Part shown: piece by piece, positions 9,946-18,582 of the stretch
Layout of the letters: each line of letters begins with the position of its first letter
Position numbering within the stretch: the first letter of the stretch is position 1
Assembly (NCBI GenBank): GCA_024707145.1
Contig: JANQAI010000003.1
Span: 62,001 to 126,000, forward strand
Length of the DNA stretch: 64,000 nt
Source of the DNA: Magnetospirillum sp.
GTDB lineage: Bacteria; Pseudomonadota; Alphaproteobacteria; Rhodospirillales; Magnetospirillaceae
Direction: 5' to 3'
Notes under the pieces: model-generated
What the model was told of the DNA's origin: nothing
Database searches by the model: none
Seen by the model: the letters and a program-made list of their open reading frames with translations, nothing else
Translations under genes and position numbers: made by a program

Positions 9946-10585
9946 TTACGTGTTTGCGCGGACAAACGCAATCGCCGCGTGGAAGGCGGCGTCGGCGTCC
10001 AGGTCCGAGGTGTCGAGCACATGGGCGTCGGCGGCCGGCACCAGCGGGGCCACCGCCCGCTTGGAATCGCGCTCGTCGCGCTCGCGCATCTCGGCCAGCA
10101 CCTTGTCGAAGGTGGTGGCGAGGCCGCGTTCCTGCAATTCCTTCACCCGCCGCTCGGCCCGCCTTTCCGCCGAGGCGGTGACGAACAGCTTGATGCGCGC
10201 CTCCGGGCACACCACGGTGCCGATGTCGCGGCCGTCCAATACGGCGCCCTTGCCGCCGGGCGGGGCGGCGGCGAAACGGCGCTGGAAATCCAGCAGTGCG
10301 GCACGTACCGCCGGAATGACGGCGACCATGGACGCCGCCTGGGCAGCCTCGTCGGTACGCAGGTCGCCGGCCGCCAGATCCTCGGGCTGCAGGTCACGGG
10401 CGGCCTCGGAGGCGCGGCCCTCGTCGCCGGGACCGAAGCCGGCCCGCACCACATTCATGCCGACGGCGCGATAGATCAGCCCGGTATCCAGGTAATCGTA
10501 GCCCAGGCTCGGCGGCGAGACGGCGAGCCAGGGTACCCTTGCCGGCAGCGGCCGGCCCGTCGATGGCGATGATGGTAGAGGTCAT
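9946..10585 (-). CDS. cmk: Cytidylate kinase (one frame break)
   Basis: Phosphorylates CMP/dCMP with ATP. Seen: the N-terminus [20 protein letters not shown] with P-loop GPAAAGKGT, and in the second frame [27 protein letters not shown] and the lid arginines [10 protein letters not shown]. The ATG at 10585 and the C-terminal part are in different frames because of an extra base at 10506-10507: GCCGAGCCTGGGC where GCC-GAG-CTG-GGC is expected ([11 protein letters not shown]). Correction gives 212 residues, a typical Cmk. It lies between aroA and rpsA in a conserved operon. Confidence 0.93.
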
Positions 10586-10600
10586 GGCGTCACTCTCATC

Positions 10601-10690
10601 AAACCCGTCACCCCCGCGAAAGCGGGAGTCCATGCCGGCCACCGATCCTACGGCGGCCATGGATCCCCGCTTTCGCGGGGATGACGAAGA
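10601..10690. repeat. Intergenic palindromic repeat between aroA and cmk
   Basis: The left half CCCCCGCGAAAGCGGGAGTCCATG and the right half CATGGATCCCCGCTTTCGCGGGGATGACG form nested inverted repeats. The stem sequence differs from the other copies, but the layout (stem, ATCCATG, stem, ATGACG) is the same. It sits inside the aroA-cmk-rpsA operon, so it should be present in the mRNA as stable hairpins. Confidence 0.65.
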
Positions 10691-10697
10691 AATGGGC

Positions 10698-12026
10698 TCA
10701 AACAGCTTCGATCCTGGCGCCCAGGCCGTTCATCAGGTCTGCGAAGCCGGGGAAGCTGGTTTCGATGGCCTCGGCGTCGTCCACCAGCACCGGGGCCTGG
10801 GCGGCCATGCCCATGACCAGGAAGGACATGGCGATGCGGTGGTCCAGGTTGACGGCGATGGTGGCGCCGCCGGGGGGCGGATTGCCGTTGCCGTGGACGA
10901 TCATGGTGTCGCCCTCCTCCTCGACCTGGACGCCGCACGCCTGCAGGCCGCGCATGACGGCGGCGAAGCGGTCGCTTTCCTTCACCCGCAACTCCGACAG
11001 GCCGAACATGCGGGTGGTGCCGATGGCGAACGAGGCCGCCACCGCCAGGACGGGATACTCGTCGATCATGGACGGCGCGCGCGCCGCCGGCACGTCCACG
11101 CCGCGCAGGGTGGAAGCCTTGAGCACCAGATCGGCCACCGGCTCGCCGCCTTCCTCGCGCGGATTGTCGAAATGGATCTGGGCGCCCATCTCGCGCAGGG
11201 TCTGGTAGAGCCCGGTGCGCAGCGGGTTCATGCCGACGCCCGGCAGAGTGATGTCCGAGCCGGGCACCAGCAGCGCCGCCACCGTCGGAAAGGCGGCCGA
11301 GCTGGGGTCGGCGGGCACCACGACGCGGCGGCCGGTCAGTTCGGGGAAGCCGGTCACCGAAATGGCGCGGCGGCCGTCTTCCAGGTGCTCCACCTCCACG
11401 TTGGCGCCGAAATTGCGCAGCATCAGTTCGGTATGGTCGCGCGTGGCCTCCTTCTCGATCACCGTGGTGATGCCGGGGGTGTTGAGGCCGGCCAGCAGGA
11501 TGGCGGACTTGACCTGGGCCGAGGCGACGGGAAGCTCGTAGGTGATGGGCACCGGGCTGGCGGTGCCGACCACCGCGCCGGGCAGCCGGCCGCCCTCACG
11601 GGTGACGAAGCGGGCGCCCATGCGGGCCAGCGGCTCGGCCACGCGCTTCATGGGGCGCGAGCGCAGGCTGGCATCGCCGGTAAAGAAAGTGGTGAAGGGA
11701 TGGGTGGCCACCAAGCCCATCATCAGCCGGGCACCGGTGCCGGAATTGCCCAGGTCCAGCAGATCGGCTGGCTCCATCAGGCCACCGACGCCGCGCCCGT
11801 GCAGCACCCAGGTGCCATCGTCGAGCCGCTCCACCTCGGCACCGAGGGCGCGCATGGCGGCGGCGGTGCGCAGGACGTCGTCGCCTTCCAGCAGGCCCTC
11901 GACCCGGCTCTCGCCCACCGCCAGCGCGCCGAACATCAGCGCCCGGTGCGAAATGGACTTGTCGCCGGGCACCCGGACGGTGCCGGACAGGGCGGCGGCG
12001 CGGGCGGACTTCAGCGGCTTGCTCAT
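10698..12026 (-). CDS. aroA: 3-phosphoshikimate 1-carboxyvinyltransferase (EPSP synthase)
   Basis: Joins PEP to shikimate-3-phosphate in the shikimate pathway. Seen: [21 protein letters not shown] near the N-terminus, [12 protein letters not shown] in the middle and the C-terminal [19 protein letters not shown]. It has 442 residues, normal for the family. The start is the ATG at 12026 ([15 protein letters not shown]) with GGGAG a few bases upstream; a further upstream start has no family similarity. It heads aroA-cmk-rpsA and is divergent from the FYDLN-acid gene. The PGDKS/NSGTG signature resembles the class II EPSP synthases of many alphaproteobacteria. Confidence 0.96.
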   Translation of the reverse strand: MSKPLKSARAAALSGTVRVPGDKSISHRALMFGALAVGESRVEGLLEGDDVLRTAAAMRALGAEVERLDDGTWVLHGRGVGGLMEPADLLDLGNSGTGARLMMGLVATHPFTTFFTGDASLRSRPMKRVAEPLARMGARFVTREGGRLPGAVVGTASPVPITYELPVASAQVKSAILLAGLNTPGITTVIEKEATRDHTELMLRNFGANVEVEHLEDGRRAISVTGFPELTGRRVVVPADPSSAAFPTVAALLVPGSDITLPGVGMNPLRTGLYQTLREMGAQIHFDNPREEGGEPVADLVLKASTLRGVDVPAARAPSMIDEYPVLAVAASFAIGTTRMFGLSELRVKESDRFAAVMRGLQACGVQVEEEGDTMIVHGNGNPPPGGATIAVNLDHRIAMSFLVMGMAAQAPVLVDDAEAIETSFPGFADLMNGLGARIEAV

Positions 12027-12152
12027 CTTCACTCCCGAGAATGGCGACGGGGCCCTATGACCCACCGGGCGCCTGATCTACCATAAAGCCGGCCGCCGGT
12101 CATAGAATAAGGCGGGCCGGCCCCCCCTGCATGGGGACGTGGTTTTTTCGTT

Positions 12153-12181
12153 TTGACACACGGGGGCGAACATGGCAAATG
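12153..12181 (+). promoter_or_regulatory. Possible promoter for the FYDLN-acid gene
   Basis: A consensus -35 TTGACA lies in the aroA/FYDLN divergent gap, about 95 nt before the GTG start. The -10 at normal spacing (CAAATG) is poor, so only the -35 is convincing. Confidence 0.35.
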
Positions 12182-12247
12182 CCCCCCACCACCCCGACCA
12201 TCCCCGGCGGGGACCCGGGATGCGAAAGTTCTTAAGGAGGATTCGAC

Positions 12248-12625
12248 GTGGCCAAGCCGGAATGGGGTCAGAAGCGCACCTGCAACAGCTGTGGTTGCCG
12301 CTTCTACGACATGAGCCGCTCGCCCATCAGCTGCCCCAAGTGCAGCAGCACGGTTGAGCCCGACATGCCGTTCAAAGTTCGCCGCGGCAGCGCCGCCCCG
12401 GCCGAACCCAAGGTGGTCGCGCCCGTGCTGACCGACGACATCGACTTGGAGGGCGACGATGCCGCCGCCCTGGAGGAGGACGAGGACGCCATCGACAACG
12501 ACGAGGATTCCTCGGACGAGGACGAGAGCGGCCTGATCGAGGACGCCTCCGACCTGGGCGAGGACGACGACGACATGGCCGAGGTCATGGAACATCTGGA
12601 CGAGGAAATCGAGGACGAGGTCTAG
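12248..12625 (+). CDS. FYDLN-acid (TIGR02300-type) zinc-ribbon protein
   Basis: A small protein of 125 residues. The N-terminus has a zinc-ribbon-like module CNSCGCRFYD...CPKC, with FYDM in place of FYDLN. After a short basic stretch (FKVRRG) the second half is almost all Asp/Glu. This architecture is a known alphaproteobacterial family of unknown function. The start is GTG at 12248, supported by a strong RBS (AAGGAGG) 7-9 nt upstream. The place between aroA and tRNA-Ala is conserved in the class. The acidic tail suggests a nucleic-acid mimic or binding of basic proteins, which is inference only. Confidence 0.85.
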   Translation: MAKPEWGQKRTCNSCGCRFYDMSRSPISCPKCSSTVEPDMPFKVRRGSAAPAEPKVVAPVLTDDIDLEGDDAAALEEDEDAIDNDEDSSDEDESGLIEDASDLGEDDDDMAEVMEHLDEEIEDEV

Positions 12626-12676
12626 GCGTCCCCGGAAAGGGTCTCCGGTGAGCTTCACGAGGATGAAATTTTCCTC

Positions 12677-12705
12677 TTGACCCCGCCCTCCGAAATCCAT
12701 ATTTT
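12677..12705 (+). promoter_or_regulatory. Promoter of tRNA-Ala
   Basis: TTGACC and TATTTT are separated by 17 bp, about 48 nt before the tRNA 5' end. The stretch is AT-richer than its surroundings. Confidence 0.65.
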
Positions 12706-12753
12706 CCGCCTCCACCGACGAACGGCACCCCAGGCCAGCGTCGAAAAAGTTTC

Positions 12754-12829
<76 letters not shown>

Positions 12830-12836
12830 AATAAAA

Positions 12837-12879
12837 CAAAGGCTTAGCAAGTCGCCTTGCTAAGCCTTTGTGGTTTTTG
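12837..12879 (+). terminator. Terminator of tRNA-Ala
   Basis: A perfect 15-bp stem (CAAAGGCTTAGCAAG / CTTGCTAAGCCTTTG) with a 4-nt loop is followed by TGGTTTTTGG. It starts 8 nt after the tRNA CCA. Confidence 0.93.
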
Positions 12880-13439
12880 GCCTACAGCACTGGTCGACAT
12901 TTCTTACGGAATCAATTCGGATCAAGGGCTTGCCATGATGGCGAGCCAACTTCATTGGTGCACGCTTTTGTGCACAGAATGATGGAAAAGTGACTCGTCC
13001 GCGACATCGCAGAACAAAATGCCACAATATCTTTAAATTGACTGAACGCAGAGCCGGCCGCTACGCTTTGAGCATGATCAATTCGAAGAACAACTGCAAT
13101 GGGACGAAGAACATCCGCACATCCGGCTTACAACAACGTGGTGAAGCTCACGGCCGAAGCCTGGATCGTGCAGCAGGCCGCCCAGAAGCATCCTTCATGG
13201 TATTTGCTGAAGCTGGGCGATCAGTGGCCCCGGTGCAGCCGGGCACTGCCGACACACGGCTCCCTGCCGATCTCGCTGGTCCTTACCGAGATCCGGTTTG
13301 CCGCCCCCGGGTCCGGGCGGTTCCCCTCAAGACGGCAAATCGCAGGTGAAACGGGCCGACGGACTGTCGTTTTCGTAGGATCATTTCCACGTCTTGGCCA
13401 TCGTCTCCAGGACAAAGCCCAGCCGCACCTGGAAGGGCC
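12880..13439. other. Gene-poor, AT-richer stretch between tRNA-Ala and the kinase
   Basis: About 560 bp with no recognisable gene. The first ~250 bp are clearly AT-richer than the flanks and hold short inverted repeats, such as GTGCAC-gctttt-GTGCAC at 12958-12975. A 114-codon frame (13099-13443) ends on the kinase start but has weak RBS support and unremarkable composition. Such tracts beside a tRNA may be remnants of an integrated element, but I see no integrase and no duplicated tRNA end. Confidence 0.4.
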
Positions 13440-13442
13440 TTG

Positions 13443-14759
13443 ATGGTTTGTGTTCCCTTCGCGCGAATTCTCTCCATTCCGCTCTCGCCGCCGGTCTATC
13501 TCTTGGGTGTAATTCCTTTGGCCGCGCCGGCCGGGCTATATCTTTCAGGACCCGCACTCAACGTCGTTGGAACCGCGATGCCCGTTGCCCTTGCCGCCGA
13601 GGCGCCGGAGGTCGACACCCTGATCGCTCTGGTCCGGGATTTGGCCCAGGCGTCGGACCGCGCCGAGATCACCACCAAGGTGACCCGCGCGGTTCGCCAC
13701 CTCACCGGTGCCGACGGCGCCACCTTCGTCATGAAGGAGGGCGAATGCTGCTACTACGCCGACGAGGATTCGGCCTCCCCGCTGTGGAAAGGGCAGCGCT
13801 TCCCGGCGGCCGACTGCATCAGCGGCCGGGCCATGGATGAGCATGCCACCCAGATCATCTCCGACATCCGCACGGAGAAACGCCTCCGCCGTTCGGCCTA
13901 CACTCCCACCTTCGTGCGCAGCATGGTGGTGGCGCCGGTACGCACGGCCGCGCCGGTGGCCGCCATCGGCGCCTATTGGGCCCAGCCAAAACAGTTCTGC
14001 CGGGCGGAAATCGCCACTGTCGAGACCATCGCCCATGCCGCCGCCCTGGCCCTGCAGAATCTGGAATTGGTGAACTCGCTACGGGTCGCCGCCGACACCA
14101 AGGCCCGCCTGCTGGCCGCCGTAGGGCATGATCTGCGCCAACCCATGCAATCACTGGCCCTGTTCGCCAGCGTGCTGGAAGGCGAGGCGCAGACGCCTGC
14201 GGCACGGCAGGCGGCGTCCCACCTCAATGCCTCGGTCGACCGCATGGCCAACCTGCTGAGCTCCATCATCGCCCTGGCCGACCTGGACAGCGGATCGGTG
14301 ACGGTGAACCGCCAGGCGGTAACGGTGGATTCGCTGCTGGCGCCGCTGGAGGCGGAGTTGGGAACCCAGGCCAAAGCCAAGGACATCCGTTTCGTCCGCG
14401 TCCCCTGTTCGGCCCAGGTGGTGACCGATCCCGGCCTGATGACCGCCGTGCTGCGCAATCTGGGTAGCAATGCCGTCCGCTACACCCAGCACGGCAAGGT
14501 GCTGATGGGCGGATTGCGCCGGGGCGACCGGGTGGAGGTCGTCGTCGCGGACACCGGCATCGGCATCGAGCCGGCCCAGCAGGCGAGCATCTTCGAGGAA
14601 TTCTACCAGGTGGGCAACCAGGGCCGCGACTTCACCGCCGGCACCGGCGTCGGCCTCGCCATGGTGCGCCGGCTGGTGGACATCCTGGGCCACCGCATCC
14701 GCCTGCAATCCATGGAAGGGCGCGGTTCACTGTTCACCGTGGCGCTGCCGGCGGCGTAG
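13443..14759 (+). CDS. Orphan GAF-domain sensor histidine kinase
   Basis: About 438 residues. A GAF-like sensory domain (~50-200: VRHLTGADGATFVM, AADCISGRAMDE, SMVVAPVRT) is followed by a dimerisation helix with the phospho-acceptor His in GHDLRQPMQSLALF, then a HATPase domain with N box GSNAVRYT, G1 DTGIGI and G2 GTGVGLAMVRRL. There is no receiver domain and no adjacent response regulator. The start is uncertain: ATG 13443 has GGAAGGG upstream, but an ATG at 13578 (MPVALAAEAPEVD) fits the soluble family better, and the extra N-terminus is hydrophobic. The HDLRQP type of H box is common in hybrid kinases that work with unlinked regulators. The signal is unknown. Confidence 0.85.
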   Translation: MVCVPFARILSIPLSPPVYLLGVIPLAAPAGLYLSGPALNVVGTAMPVALAAEAPEVDTLIALVRDLAQASDRAEITTKVTRAVRHLTGADGATFVMKEGECCYYADEDSASPLWKGQRFPAADCISGRAMDEHATQIISDIRTEKRLRRSAYTPTFVRSMVVAPVRTAAPVAAIGAYWAQPKQFCRAEIATVETIAHAAALALQNLELVNSLRVAADTKARLLAAVGHDLRQPMQSLALFASVLEGEAQTPAARQAASHLNASVDRMANLLSSIIALADLDSGSVTVNRQAVTVDSLLAPLEAELGTQAKAKDIRFVRVPCSAQVVTDPGLMTAVLRNLGSNAVRYTQHGKVLMGGLRRGDRVEVVVADTGIGIEPAQQASIFEEFYQVGNQGRDFTAGTGVGLAMVRRLVDILGHRIRLQSMEGRGSLFTVALPAA

Positions 14760-14768
14760 ACTGCCCCC

Positions 14769-15362
14769 ATGGACGACAATTTTTCCGCCACCCTAGCCCG
14801 CATCCGCGCCTGCACCCTATGCGCCCCATTCCTGCCGTTGGGCCCCCGCCCCACCCTGCGCGCTAGCCCGACAGCGCGGCTGCTGATCATCGGCCAGGCA
14901 CCGGGCACCAGGGTGCACGAGACCGGGGTGCCGTGGAACGACCGCTCCGGCGATCGCCTGCGCCAATGGCTGGAACTGGACCGCGACACCTTCTACGACG
15001 AGGCTCGCATTGCCATCGTTCCCGCCGGCCTGTGCTACCCCGGCCGCGCATCCAATGGCGGCGACCTGCCGCCCCGGCCGGAATGCGCGCCGCTGTGGCA
15101 CCCGGTGATCCTGCCGCTGCTGACCGGGGTGCGCCTGACCCTGCTGGTGGGCGGCTACGCCCAGGCGGCCGGATTGGGCGAGCGGCGCCGGCCCACCATG
15201 ACCGAGACGGTGGCAGCGTGGCGCGACACTCTGCCGGAGATCATCCCGCTGCCCCATCCCAGTTGGCGTACCACCGCCTGGCAGCGCAAGAACCCCTGGT
15301 TCGACGCCGACCTGCTGCCCGAGCTGCGCCGCCGCGTGCACGATCTGCTGGCAGAGGCTTGA
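14769..15362 (+). CDS. Uracil-DNA glycosylase superfamily protein
   Basis: 197 residues with the superfamily motif 1 in LLIIGQAPGTRVHETGVPWND and motif 2 HPS in IPLPHPSWRTTAWQ. Related enzymes remove uracil from DNA. An N-terminal CTLC resembles half of the iron-sulphur cluster ligands of family 4/5 enzymes, but a full four-Cys set is not evident. It is smaller than typical UdgA, so activity on uracil is likely but unproven. It starts 9 nt after the kinase stop and may share its transcript. Confidence 0.75.
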   Translation: MDDNFSATLARIRACTLCAPFLPLGPRPTLRASPTARLLIIGQAPGTRVHETGVPWNDRSGDRLRQWLELDRDTFYDEARIAIVPAGLCYPGRASNGGDLPPRPECAPLWHPVILPLLTGVRLTLLVGGYAQAAGLGERRRPTMTETVAAWRDTLPEIIPLPHPSWRTTAWQRKNPWFDADLLPELRRRVHDLLAEA

Positions 15363-15406
15363 CCATGGTCTGGTCAGCGCTCCCCCTGCGGTGCTAAAGC
15401 ACGCCC

Positions 15407-16318
15407 ATGATCATTCGCGAACGCCCCTCGGCCTGGCACCTGTTCTTCATCCTGCGCGGCTCCATCCTGCCGCGCATCGGCGGGCAATTGATCACCACGG
15501 TGGGCATCGCCGTGGCGGTGACCATGCTGCACGGCCAATTGTTCGACACCAAGGTGACGCTGACGCCCATTCCCTTCAGCCTGATCGGACTGGCACTCGC
15601 CATCTTCCTGGGCTTTCGCAACAACGCCTGCTATGACCGCTGGTGGGAGGCGCGCAGGCTGTGGGGCGAACTGATCATCCGCAGCCGCAGCCTGGCGCGG
15701 CTGTGGCTGAACCATGTGCAGCCCGGCGAAGGCGGCCATGCCCGCCAGATTCACCGGCTGATCGCCTATGCCTACGCCATGAAGCAGGTGCTGCGCGGCA
15801 GCGGCGAGGAACGGGCCGCCGCCTTCCTGCCCGATGACGATCTGGCGGCCCCCGCCCACCGTGTCAACGCGCCCGACCACGTCCTGCGCCGGTTCAGCGC
15901 CGAGTTGGCAAAAGCGGCGGCCGAGGGCCGGGTGCAACCCCTGATGGCCGCCGAGATGGAGCAAAGCCTGACCGCCCTGGCCGGCGTCCAATCGGGCTGC
16001 GAACGCATCCGCACCACGCCCCTGCCCTTCGCCTACACCTTGATGCTGCACCGCACGGCCTATCTGTACTGCCTGATGCTGCCATTCGGGCTGGTGGATA
16101 CCATCGGCTTCGCCACGCCGGTGGTGGTGGGACTGGTGTCGTACACCTTCTTCGGTCTGGATGCCCTGGGCGACGAGATCGAGGAGCCCTTCGGCATCCT
16201 GCCCAACGACTTGCCGCTGGACTCCCTGTGCCGGCGGGTGGAGATCGACCTGCGCGCCGCCCTGGGCGAGACCGAGCTGCCGGCCATGCCCGAGGCGGTG
16301 GATTTCTGCCTGATGTGA
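15407..16318 (+). CDS. Bestrophin-family (YneE-like) membrane channel
   Basis: 303 residues, an inner-membrane protein. Seen: the N-terminal IIRERPSAWHLFFILRGS, hydrophobic helices around residues 25-45 and 55-75 (FSLIGLALAIFLGFRNNACYDRWWEARRLWGE, a hallmark of the family), and a second helical pair around 215-255. Bacterial bestrophin homologues form pentameric ion channels. Its stop abuts the stop of the next, convergent gene (TGA/TCA). Confidence 0.88.
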   Translation: MIIRERPSAWHLFFILRGSILPRIGGQLITTVGIAVAVTMLHGQLFDTKVTLTPIPFSLIGLALAIFLGFRNNACYDRWWEARRLWGELIIRSRSLARLWLNHVQPGEGGHARQIHRLIAYAYAMKQVLRGSGEERAAAFLPDDDLAAPAHRVNAPDHVLRRFSAELAKAAAEGRVQPLMAAEMEQSLTALAGVQSGCERIRTTPLPFAYTLMLHRTAYLYCLMLPFGLVDTIGFATPVVVGLVSYTFFGLDALGDEIEEPFGILPNDLPLDSLCRRVEIDLRAALGETELPAMPEAVDFCLM

Positions 16319-16831
16319 TCAGCGGCCCAGCAGGCCGTCGATTTCCTGCTGCCCCATGGCCCGGTTGGAGCCGTGGATGATGGAGGAGGCACAATCCATC
16401 AGCGCCTGGGCGGCGCGGGCCAGCATCCGGCAGGAATCCTGTAATTGATCGGTGGAGGCGCCGCCGGCGATCTCGGCGTCGATGCGATCCACGCCCTCGG
16501 TGATCAGCTGGTTGAGCTGGCCGATGGTTTCCTCGAACGGGCTGCGGTAGAGCGTGGGCACGCGGTCATAGGCCTCGATGGCCAGCTGCTTGTCGCGGAA
16601 GCTGGAATCGGCGAAATGGTCCTTGTAGGACTTGGGCTGCCACAGCTTGCATTCCTCGATCATGTCCGGCATGTCCGGCAGCATGTCGAGCAACATGACG
16701 ATCTCGTTGAAGTGGTTGAGGTAGTCGGTGGCAAGCAGAGTCTGGGCGCTGATGTTAGTGCCCTCGACCCGCTGACGGTACTCCTCGTACCCGGCCAATT
16801 CCCCAGGCGGAATTTCCGCGCCCACGACCAT
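16319..16831 (-). CDS. Hypothetical protein, helical
   Basis: 170 residues from the ATG at 16831, which has a very good RBS (GAGGAGAGGG); a TTG at 16885 would add 18 residues. The protein is mostly helical and soluble. Recognisable stretches are YLNHFNEIVMLLDMLPDMPDM, PKSYKDHF and ETIGQLNQLITEGVDRI. No signal peptide or membrane segment. I do not recognise the family. It stands alone, convergent with the bestrophin gene. Confidence 0.75.
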   Translation of the reverse strand: MVVGAEIPPGELAGYEEYRQRVEGTNISAQTLLATDYLNHFNEIVMLLDMLPDMPDMIEECKLWQPKSYKDHFADSSFRDKQLAIEAYDRVPTLYRSPFEETIGQLNQLITEGVDRIDAEIAGGASTDQLQDSCRMLARAAQALMDCASSIIHGSNRAMGQQEIDGLLGR

Positions 16832-16971
16832 CCCTCTCCTCGTTCCCCCAACCGGCATCCTGGCTTGCAGGTCTTCTAAATTCAAGCCAAGACTCTATGC
16901 ACAATCTACGCTAGAACGCGATGACAACAGATTGGCGCAGCCTTACGCCGACCTGCTGTCTGAATCCGTCT

Positions 16972-17430
16972 CTAGGCTCGGTGATAGGGGTGGCCGGACA
17001 GGATGGCCTGGGCCCGCCACAATTGTTCGGCGACCATGGCGCGCACCAGCATGTGCGGCCAAGTCATGGCGCCGAAGGACAGCAGCATGCGGGCGCGTTC
17101 GCGCACGGCATCGCCATGGCCGTCGGCACCGCCGATGAGGAAGGCGAGGTCCCCCACCCCGTCGTCGCGCCAGCGCCCCAGAGTCTGGGCGAAGGCTTCC
17201 GACCCCGGCGACTTGCCGCGCTCGTCCAGCGCCACCACCACCGCACCGGCGGGAATGGCGGCCAGCAGCAATTCGGCCTCGCGCGCCTTGCGCTCGGGCA
17301 CCGGCAGCGGCCGCTTCTCCTCCACCTCGCGCAGGGTCAGCGGCGGGGTCAGGCGGCGGGCGTATTGCTGGAACAGGTCGAACTCGGGGCCGGGCTTGGC
17401 CCGGCCCACCGCCGCCAGCCACAGGCGCAT
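16972..17430 (-). CDS. rlmH: 23S rRNA (pseudouridine1915-N3)-methyltransferase
   Basis: 152 residues, the normal length. SPOUT-fold enzyme that methylates pseudouridine 1915 of 23S rRNA on assembled 70S ribosomes using SAM. Seen: [15 protein letters not shown], the SAM-knot motif [11 protein letters not shown] and the C-terminal [26 protein letters not shown]...YHR. The start ATG at 17430 has GAAGG upstream; it follows rsfS by 5 nt. Confidence 0.95.
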   Translation of the reverse strand: MRLWLAAVGRAKPGPEFDLFQQYARRLTPPLTLREVEEKRPLPVPERKAREAELLLAAIPAGAVVVALDERGKSPGSEAFAQTLGRWRDDGVGDLAFLIGGADGHGDAVRERARMLLSFGAMTWPHMLVRAMVAEQLWRAQAILSGHPYHRA

Positions 17431-17435
17431 GGCCT

Positions 17436-17846
17436 TCAGGCCGGCGCGTGCGCGTGCGGGAAGCTGCCCGCCGCCGGCACGCCGGCCGGCGCCACCGTGC
17501 GGGTGATGCCCCACATCTTCTCAAGATTGTAGAAGCTGCGCACTTCCGGCCGGAACAGGTGGACGATGATGTCGCCGCCATCGATCAGCACCCAGTCGCA
17601 TTGCGGCAGCCCCTCGGCGGCCACGTGCTGGCCGGCCTCCTTGAGCTTGCGCGTCAGGTGATCGGCCATGGCGCCGACCTGACGCGACGAGGTTCCGGTG
17701 GCGATGACCATGTGGTCGGCGATGCTGGACTTGCCGCGCAGATCGACGACGACGATGTCTTCGGCCTTGTCGCCGTCGAGCGAGGCGACGACGAGATCGA
17801 CCAAATCTTCCGCCGGCAGGGCGGCGGGTCGAGATCGGGGTATTAT
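17436..17846 (-). CDS. rsfS: Ribosomal silencing factor RsfS (start disturbed)
   Basis: Binds L14 and blocks subunit joining when nutrients are low. Seen: [58 protein letters not shown] and FYNLEKMW, all family hallmarks. The frame has no ATG, GTG or TTG near the family N-terminus. The RBS AAAAGGAG is followed by CAAACCCATAATACC, where ATGAATACC would give an ordinary start overlapping the nadD stop as ATGA. A lost G plus an extra C in GCCGCCCTG nearby would explain the pattern. The start given is therefore approximate. Confidence 0.88.
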   Translation of the reverse strand: MIPRSRPAALPAEDLVDLVVASLDGDKAEDIVVVDLRGKSSIADHMVIATGTSSRQVGAMADHLTRKLKEAGQHVAAEGLPQCDWVLIDGGDIIVHLFRPEVRSFYNLEKMWGITRTVAPAGVPAAGSFPHAHAPA

Positions 17847-18475
17847 GGGTTTGCTCCTTTTCCAACAAGATCGCGTTGCGCCCGGATAGCGGTGGCCGAG
17901 GCCGGATGCAGCCGGGTATGCAGATAAATCCACGCCGGCGGCTGGCGGTCGGCCAAGGTCCGCGCCGCCCGGTCCGGCGAGCGGAATCGGGCGAGGCGCC
18001 GGGCCGCCTTGGCTGCCAACGCCCTCTGAGAATAGGGAGGGCGCGCCAGAATGGCAACCGGAACGGCCTGGAAAATCCGGGTCCAGCGGGCCCATCGGGA
18101 TATCTGCACTAGGTTGTCCGCCCCCATCAGCCAGACGAAGCGACGGCGGGGAAAGCGGCGGCGCAGCACCGCCAGGGTATCGACGGTATAGCGGGTCCCC
18201 AGGTGCTGTTCCACGTCGGTGGCATGGATACGCGGGTTCCCCGCCGCCACCGCCCGCGCCGAGGCCAGGCGTTCGGCCAGGGACGCCATGCCGGCCTGCG
18301 GCTTCAGCGGGTTCTGCGGACTGACCAGCAGCCACACCTGGTCCAGCCCCAGCAGCTTGAGCGCCATCTCGGCCACATGGCGGTGCCCCTCGTGGGCGGG
18401 GTTGAACGACCCGCCCAACAACCCGACCCGCCCCCGCCGCCGGTCGCCCCAGGGATTGAGGGAAGAAGAGCTCAT
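17843..18475 (-). CDS. nadD: Nicotinate-nucleotide adenylyltransferase
   Basis: Makes deamido-NAD from nicotinate mononucleotide and ATP. Seen: the nucleotidyltransferase motif GGSFNPAHEGHRHVAE (the (H/T)xGH element), WLLVSPQNPLK, FVWLMGADNLVQISRW and the C-terminal HPASATAIR, which corresponds to the usual ISSTxIR. 210 residues from ATG 18475. Between proA and rsfS, the usual alphaproteobacterial order; its end overlaps the rsfS start region. Confidence 0.94.
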   Translation of the reverse strand: MSSSSLNPWGDRRRGRVGLLGGSFNPAHEGHRHVAEMALKLLGLDQVWLLVSPQNPLKPQAGMASLAERLASARAVAAGNPRIHATDVEQHLGTRYTVDTLAVLRRRFPRRRFVWLMGADNLVQISRWARWTRIFQAVPVAILARPPYSQRALAAKAARRLARFRSPDRAARTLADRQPPAWIYLHTRLHPASATAIRAQRDLVGKGANP

Positions 18476-18493
18476 GGCGAGGGCCAGGGGAAA

Positions 18494-18572
18494 GGACACG
18501 GATGGACACGGATAAACACGGAGGGGAATCGTCCTTCCTTGAATCCGTGTTCATCCGTGTCCATCCGTGTCA
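18494..18572. repeat. Inverted repeat of the ACACGGATGGACACGG family
   Basis: The left arm GGACACGGATGGACACGGAT... (18494-18522) is mirrored by TCCGTGTTCATCCGTGTCCA... (18544-18572) with one mismatch around a 21-nt centre. Each arm is itself built from a tandem CACGGATGGA unit. A second copy lies at 58034-58112. Confidence 0.8.
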
Positions 18573-18582
18573 CCATAAGACG

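Noticed and set aside
8120..10585. rpsA and cmk as pseudogenes
   Set aside because: Both are essential and intact apart from one base in the same context, and correction restores normal length.
13099..13443. 114-codon frame before the orphan kinase
   Set aside because: The stop overlaps the kinase start, which is suggestive, but the RBS is weak, the second half looks non-coding (Pro/Arg-rich) and no family is recognised. Left as uncertain within the gap entry.
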